DNA of 64,000 bases, from NCBI GenBank assembly GCA_032871835.1, contig CM065298.1:8543596-8607595 (forward strand). The letters run 5' to 3'. Of the stretch, positions 57,669-64,000 are shown in pieces. The notes under the pieces are model-generated. The model saw nothing but the letters and a program-made list of their open reading frames with translations, had not been told where the DNA came from and made no database searches. This DNA comes from Dipteronia dyeriana (lineage: Eukaryota > Streptophyta > Magnoliopsida > Sapindales > Sapindaceae). The translations under genes and the position numbers were made by a program. The stretch's first letter is position 1, and the number at the start of each line of letters is the position of its first letter.

Positions 57669-60600
57669 TTACCTTGGTCTAGGATTAAGTTCATCTCCAA
57701 GATTCATGGAGACCACGTGAGCGATTGAATCTTTCGAATCGAAACCAGCACTAGCCGACTTTATCCTAGCCATTTCTGTTGCTAAACACTCGTTTAATTC
57801 CATCACTACAATATTCATGGTCGGCCTTCCGTTAGCAGTAGTAGACAAGCAAGCCATTGCTATCTCCACAGCTTTCCACACAGAATTCATGTCGAAATCT
57901 CCCTGTAACCTCTGATCAATGATTTTTTTGACATCACCTTGGGAAATCAATGAATTGACCCATTGACTCAAGTGAGTCTTTCGATATTCACTTGTTGTCG
58001 TAATTGCTGGTCTGCAAGTTATTATCTCTAAGAGAACAACCCCAAAGCTAAAGACATCACTTTTTTCCGTTAACCTGTTCGATGAATAGTACCTGCATAT
58101 AAACAAAAACATGTAATAGGTCACACCCTTTGTTCCCTATCACATCGGCAATATTGGAATGGGTTTTACTGTGTACTTACTCCGGATCAAGGTATCCACG
58201 GGTGCCAGCAACTACTGTCGAAACATGGGTGTTATTATCAGTTGGAAAAGACTTGGACAGCCCGAAATCAGCAAGTTTAGCCTGGAAGTTTTCATTTAAC
58301 AATATGTTTGTGGACTTAACATCTCTATGGATGATTGGTGGCTTACAACCATTGTGCAAGTATTCCAATCCTACAAGTTTGAATTCCAAGTAATTGTATA
58401 ATTAGTTGCCTAATTTACCGCCATAGAATTCGAAAGAGGTAAAAAGATGGTGAAAATAATCTGATATCTAACCTTGTGCTGCCTCCACTGCTATTCGGAG
58501 TCTCCCTTCCCAACTAAGGATATTTGCGTTAGAATCTGAATCCAAAATACATATGGGTTTAAACTCAATTAACATATAGAACCCAATTTTGATGGTTTCC
58601 ACGATATCAGTTTCAAATCGAAATGATTAGATTCACTGAAACTTGGGTTTGGTCAGTCAACTGGCAGTCAGGTTGCAAAATTGAGTTAAATAGAACCCAA
58701 TTTTGGTGGTTTTGGCAATTTTGGTTTCAAACTGAAATAATCGGATTCCCCGAAACTTGGGTTCAGTCAGTCAGCCTTTAGTTAGGTTGTAAAACCGGAT
58801 TTTAACTCAACTAAAAACACATATTTGATCAAGTCATTTATAAGCCTGATAAATGACATAAAATTTTGAGCACAGGCATGTCACAAACCTGATAAATGCT
58901 CTTGTAAGTCTCCATTCGCCATGTATTCATAAACGAGTGCCATTTTGTTATCCTCGTCACAGTATCCAACAAGTGATACCAAATTTCTATGATGAACTCT
59001 CATAAGAAGTTTGACCTGAAATTAAATTCATATTTTTAAGAAAAATGCTTTGTAATTCAATGTGGTTTTCTGCCTTTTATTTGTTACATACCTCTGCTTC
59101 AAATTGTTGAAATCCTTGAGCTGATAATTTTGCGAGTACCTTAACAGCCACCTCCATTTGATCAAAGCGACCATAATATACTGTTCCAAATCCTCCCTTT
59201 CCAAGTGTCTTGTTGAAGTTATCAGTAATTTTCATGATATCAGAGTACGAGAATTGTCGGTTTTTTGTCTCAAAGTCTCTGTTCCTGGCCTCGTGTTGTC
59301 TGTTATTAGACTTAATATGATTGACATTGGACACTAATTCTGTCTCTACCTTCCCATCTGACGATTCAATCATCAAAAAATTTATCAATCAAAATTCTGT
59401 CAAAATTTTATAAAATTGTAATTTGTTACTGATATTGTCAATGGTAGATTATCTATATACCTTTTTGTCTCTTTTTGAGGATCAAAAAGATTACCGATGC
59501 TGCAACTATGAGCACAATTGATCCAGCTACTGACGCTACCACTGGAACAACAATATTGCTTTTCTTCTTTTTATTATTTTTGCATGCAACCGCGGCACAA
59601 AGGTTTTGATTTCCTTTAACACTGGATTTGATACAGAAAATTTAGGTTTACAAGCCTGCATTACTATTTATTATCAGCGTTCAAGTAAATACTATGCGCT
59701 AGTCTGACGGTAGTCCAACGTCTAGCACATAGGCGACCGAGAATTTATTTTAATTTTTAATTATTTTTCCTAAACACAAAACCAATATTCAATCTTTTTG
59801 GAAAAAAAATCAATATTCAAATATTAAACAATAAAAGTAGGATATAAAAATGACTTTGACTTCACCTAAACGATTAATCGGCAAAATCATCCGACAAAGT
59901 ATCCAAATCGTCCGTTTTTTTATCCCGATATCTAATACGGACGATTTTGTCCTAATCGTGACGGCCGGGGAGCGTCTAGCTCCTAGATGCGTATTTTCGA
60001 ACATTATCTATTATATATTGCTAGTGTTAATTTTTCATAATTGGTGTTTCTATTTGTTTGAGTAGTGGTGCATATAACGATGAATAACCTTATAACCAAA
60101 AAACTAGTCTCGGTTTGTGACATCTATTCATATATAATTCATTTTTATCGCATCTTCTTTTGGCTTCACACATAGTTTAAGTCTCTCTAACAGCTAAAAC
60201 AACTCTTTTTCCAATTTGTTTGAAAGGATGTTTTTTCTTTTCTTTCAATTGGAATTAATTATCTATAATTTTTAAGGAGAAAAGGTACCTAATAAAAAAT
60301 GGGTAACTCTGATCTGATCAAATCGGTCATGAATAAAAAAACTATACATACAGTTGTCCAAATCAACATGACTTGAGAATTGTTATATATAACAACAAAC
60401 GAAACTTAATAAATTAATGGAAGTACTAAGCATGATCATAACATCATAAGTTCTTCAAGAAAATGCAGACCTTAATGACAGTGAACCATTGTTTGATCTT
60501 TCAATGAGTGCAACTGGAACTGAACCTGTGAGATTGTTTCCATCCAATTTTCTAACAGAGGAATAACAGAATGATCACCAATCGGTTTCTAACCAAGAAT

Positions 60601-63001
60601 TAAAACGTTTTGAAATTGAGTTTAATGTTCTATAAATGACATACAGAACCGTCAATGGTAGTTTAGTTAGGAATTCAGGCACCGGTCCATTCAAATTATT
60701 GTTTGACAAGTCCCTGACATAGTGAACAACAAAGTAAGATTATTCGATCACTAATAACCATAAAATGGGTTAAAGGGAGATTGAAATACTTACAGAACTT
60801 CTAGCAATGTGAGATTGGATAAGTATGGAGATATCTCCCCTTTCAATCCACTGGAAGATAAGTTCCTGCAGGTATCATCATTTTGAATAGTTTCATTATT
60901 TGGAATTGAAAAATAGATGATATATGTTTGTATAATTTGTGAGTAACCACTAGATTCAAATTCTTAAACTAATGGGAAAGGACCTAACTTGCCAAACTAA
61001 TGATGATACGAAGCTCACTAACACACCCCCTCATGTTCAAGACTGAGGGGATTAGGTCTTGGAGCAAACTTAAATGTATATACAAATTTCAGAATGAATA
61101 CAGAAACTGACTAGTATATGGGGACTTGAACCTAGGACTCTCGAATCAAACCTGATTATGATATCATGTCAATAACCAGCGATAAATCCAAAATCTTAAG
61201 TTACCAGGTAAGGGCCCAACTTCTGAGTTATGATATAAAGACCTCTAACATAATTACTCCAAGAAATGCACTTACAAGGATGTGATTTTAGGTGTGGATC
61301 CATCAAAGCTGCAATTAAGACCCTCCCACATGTAAGCTTCAGGGGCACAGGGATCTCCTTGCCAGCTGATTTTCTTCACTCCGTACTTCAATTTGATGTT
61401 TGTGATAGCATCAACTGGAAATTCGACAAGTATATAAGAACTAGAGATTGATATAATTTTAATACATACTGGAATTATAAAGCTGCAAATTAAAAAATTG
61501 AGTGAAGATACCGTTTTTTTTCTCTGTTTCAGACTGCAAGAATTCGCGTACTGAGTAAATTTCCACGGCATTCAGGATCGATGGTAGGGTTGAACTTTCC
61601 GTTCTTAAGATGGAAAAGGAATAATTTCCACTAGTCAAGGCTGATTGGGTGTAAACTGTGGTTGTTGTCAAGTAATCAGGACTAAAAGGTCCATACAAGT
61701 GAACTCCATTGAAGGAAATGTTGAGCTCTCTGGACTCATTGGCTTGGAGCTTCTGAATTTCAGCAAAATGAAAGTAGGCATAAAATTGGAGGGTGGTATC
61801 ATCTATATTCAGGAAAAAATCCATGGACTTGCTAGCATTTACAGGTGTGCCAGCCGTTTTCATGACAACAGATGGTGGTTTAAAACCATTGTTAGTTGCA
61901 GAATCGATGGGAAGAGAGGTACTTAACTTTGCCCAACTGAAAGCATCAGGGAACCACAGACGATCATAAACATCATCTTCATACCTGTAGCATCATATAT
62001 CAAATTTCATATAAATTGAAATTTGGAAGATATCAGGAAGGTCTCCGATAAATTCGTAAACTGCTCGATCTATATGTACTTATGTTATTTTTTAAATTAA
62101 TTGGCTCACCTGATTATATCGTTGCTTGTCGAACCAACATCCATCCTTTGGAAGAGATTCAATGATCCAGACCGAGTTTTATAAATGGTACCAGGCAAAG
62201 GCCTGATTTCTAATGCTGATATGAAAGGAGTCCCAGAATCCATATTCACTAGACAGATATGTAAAGAGCTTGATGGCATGACGTGAACAAGCTCATGGTT
62301 TGCAACAAATGACACACTTTGAGCTTTCAACGTGGTCCATTTATTAGGCCCGATATGTAGATCAAATACAGGAAATATACCTTGCTTATCATAATTCCCA
62401 TACATGAAAGTTGCTCTGATCAGATATGTATTCCCTTTTGTGAGGTTGAAACTGTAACAGTTTCTGGTCCCCTCAGGAAAGCTCCTGACATGCCACAATT
62501 GCTGCTCCGCATCCTTCTGGTATTCAGGCAGTATGCTGTTACTAGATCCAGCGTCAATGAAATCAGCATCCGAAATGTAATTTATGCCCCTTATCACATC
62601 GCTGTAGCTCGAATCTTTCGGTAAGCCACAGTCCAGACTGATAAATCCTGTCACAAAGAATCAGAAAAAGTGCTTACTGTAATTACTTCCATTCCATTGT
62701 TAGTGATGTTCTAAAATTAAATGCTATATTTCAAATTCAAAATGTCAGTAACCAACAAATCCACAAGAGGGGATTCGAACTCAGGAATCATGGGCTAATC
62801 CAAGTTTTGATATCATGTCAGTAACTGCTAGACGCTAAAGCTATAGTTATGAGGTAAGAGCTAAACAATGATATAAAGACCTAAAACACAAAATTCAATA
62901 TGCTTGAAGTAAATTAAATTACCTAATTGATCCTGGGCATAAACAAGAACTGCAAGAACCAAACCTCCAAGCACCACCGAAAGAATCAAACTTCTAAACA
63001 T
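57669..63001 (-). CDS. Gene E: intact malectin-like/LRR receptor kinase, 893 aa
   Basis: Minus-strand exons: 62923-63001, 62110-62647, 61512-61984, 61276-61414, 60794-60865, 60645-60713, 60471-60551, 59461-59621, 59092-59357, 58889-59015, 58473-58535, 58181-58370 and 57669-58092. They sum to 2682 bp, exactly 894 codons with the stop. Signal peptide [13 protein letters not shown]...VYAQDQ; malectin-like domain to about 350; GDPC about 383-386; LRR exons about 410-483; transmembrane about 505-533; kinase with GKGGFG 590-595, VAVK Lys 610, HRD about 704-706, DFG about 724-726 and GYLDPE. Exon structure equals gene D except for a 75-bp longer juxtamembrane exon carrying a short repeat ([13 protein letters not shown]). 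Intron 7 holds a hAT MITE and the introns at 60866-61275 and 62648-62922 hold SINE-like pieces. By family it is a plasma-membrane RD Ser/Thr receptor kinase; the ligand is unknown. Confidence 0.95.
58560..58800 (-). repeat. Two-copy 114-bp tandem repeat in an intron of gene E
   Basis: TAGAACCCAATTTT recurs at 58577 and 58691, followed by similar sequence containing GAAACTTGGGTT and GTCAGTCA. It lies between kinase exons 10 and 11 and does not touch splice sites. Confidence 0.75.
59675..60006. mobile_element. hAT-type MITE in an intron of gene E
   Basis: The 332-bp element has ends AGCGTTC and, in reverse, AATGTTCG, flanked by TTTATTAT (59667-59674) and TCTATTAT (60007-60014), an 8-bp duplication with one change. 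Internal motifs (CTAGCACATAGGCGACCG, GACGGCCG) match the element at 36226-37262, so it is a short member of the same family. Confidence 0.6.
60930..61260 (-). repeat. SINE-like or other tRNA-promoter-bearing repeat in an intron of gene E
   Basis: On the minus strand GGTTCAAGTCC fits an RNA polymerase III B box. Flanking blocks GATATCATGTCAATAAC and ATGATATAAAGACCT recur in another intron at about 62740-62890, also with a B-box-like GTTCGAATCC. The two copies suggest one dispersed family. No A box or tail could be fixed, so the class is uncertain. Confidence 0.4.
62740..62895 (-). repeat. Second SINE-like copy, in intron 1 of gene E
   Basis: It contains GAGTTCGAATCCCC on the minus strand and the blocks GATATCATGTCAGTAAC and ATGATATAAAGACCT shared with 60930-61260. 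It is shorter than the other copy. Confidence 0.4.
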
Positions 63002-64000
63002 TTCTGATTCAATTCGTAGTGCAGGAGATGAAGTGATTATTAGTTTTAGTTTACATTGCCAGATTACTATAATAATATTATGCCAGCATTGTCAAAGACT
63101 TAATGTAGTTACAAGGATGCAAGATAAATGTTAATTTCGATTTGTTAGTCAAATATTCTTGTGGAATTCAATAATGTTTGTGATGCGTTTAATTACAAGA
63201 TTTCGACTTTATGTATTAATTGTAAATTAATTTGGAATTTGAGGAACAAAACAAAGGTGGTTACCAAGTTTCAGTTGGACCTTACAACCTCCATTGGTTA
63301 ATAAAGAAATGTTAATTGCGTGCATGATTTTGGGAAGCTTGATAGAAAGGCTATCATCAATTATTTGTTTTCTAACTAGTGGTAGTAAAAAAATGTGTTT
63401 GACTATGCTTACTTTTTTAAATCTCGTTTTCCTCTAGCTTTGTAATAAGCAGAGCAAGTCGTACCTGCCCAGGAATTTTTTTATAGTCCACACTTGACAA
63501 TGATTAATCCAAAATTTATATTGATTTTTTTTTTAAAGGTGACACCATTTTTTGTGGGACAAGAATATTGAATATGATCTATAGATATATACGATAAGCG
63601 TTAGAGTATCTTCAATACTATATGTTTTTTTTTATTTCAAAATAGTGACACATTTAGCGTTCGATACAATTATCTAAAATCAAATTAAATATGTACTCAT
63701 TTTGAGACCACCGTTAAATATTTGTCTCACTATTTTATTCTCTTTTATTTTACAATTAAATGATTCGTTGTTATTATTAGTAGAAATAGTTAGAAATGAT
63801 GATTTCTAAGAGAGTTTCTAAAGTCTTAAAAAATGTTTGTCACATTAGATCCATAATATCTCATTCTTTTTTAACTGTTAATTGATTTGCAAATCAATGC
63901 ATAACCCAGTCAAGGTCCATTGGAATTTTAATTTCTCTTAATATTATATATATATAGTTTTTATATTGTTAGTTCGAACTAATATAAAATAGTGGAAATG
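63002..64000 (-). promoter_or_regulatory. 5' flank of gene E
   Basis: A diverged form of the D/F upstream block is visible at about 63045-63320 (TTTACATTGCCAGATTACTAT, then GGACCTTACAACCTCCA). The rest is AT-rich with no gene. The window ends here. Confidence 0.5.

Overview
The window reads as nuclear DNA of a flowering plant, most likely a eudicot; I cannot name the species. The evidence is AT-rich intergenic DNA, many-exon genes with GT-AG introns, plant-specific receptor kinases, and plant transposon and pararetrovirus families.

The host genes are a tandem cluster of malectin-like/LRR receptor kinases (LRR-RLK subfamily I), all on the minus strand. Gene A (1-876) is the 5' part of a gene that runs off the left edge. 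Gene B (4245-8.7k) is a gutted pseudogene. Gene C (13066-17083) is nearly complete but carries one nonsense codon and one 1-bp deletion. Gene D (29826-34500) has 13 exons summing to exactly 872 codons, and gene E (57669-63001) has 13 exons summing to exactly 894 codons; both look intact. Gene F (about 42.9-43.14k) is a relic in which the signal-peptide exon is fused to the extreme C-terminal kinase tail. A, B and C form one clade with shared flanks; D, E and F form a second.

The rest is mobile DNA, much of it nested and datable from target-site duplications (TSDs). 5130-7947: a 5'-truncated LINE tail in an intron of B, itself hit by a solo LTR and a hAT-type MITE. 9.8-11.4k: a decayed LTR related to that solo LTR. 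12.2-12.7k: a second LINE end. 18821-27067: two head-to-head MITEs sharing a TTA, the second carrying a genome-length endogenous caulimovirid (19761-26579) in its TA-rich core. 27103-28484: a TIR element with a nested hAT MITE. 36226-37262: a hAT MITE. 37949-42450: a Ty3/gypsy element with two LTRs and gag but no pol. 43187-44105: a solo LTR. 45483-46442 and 46658-47945: two hAT elements. 47946-57287: a 5'-truncated Tat-lineage gypsy element with two RNase H domains, a 91-bp tandem repeat and an antisense ORF.

Functionally, D and E should make plasma-membrane RD kinases with a cleavable-type ectodomain (malectin-like domain, GDPC motif, three LRR exons). The mobile DNA appears decayed; the pararetrovirus has many in-frame stops and frame changes and is not expected to encode a working virus.
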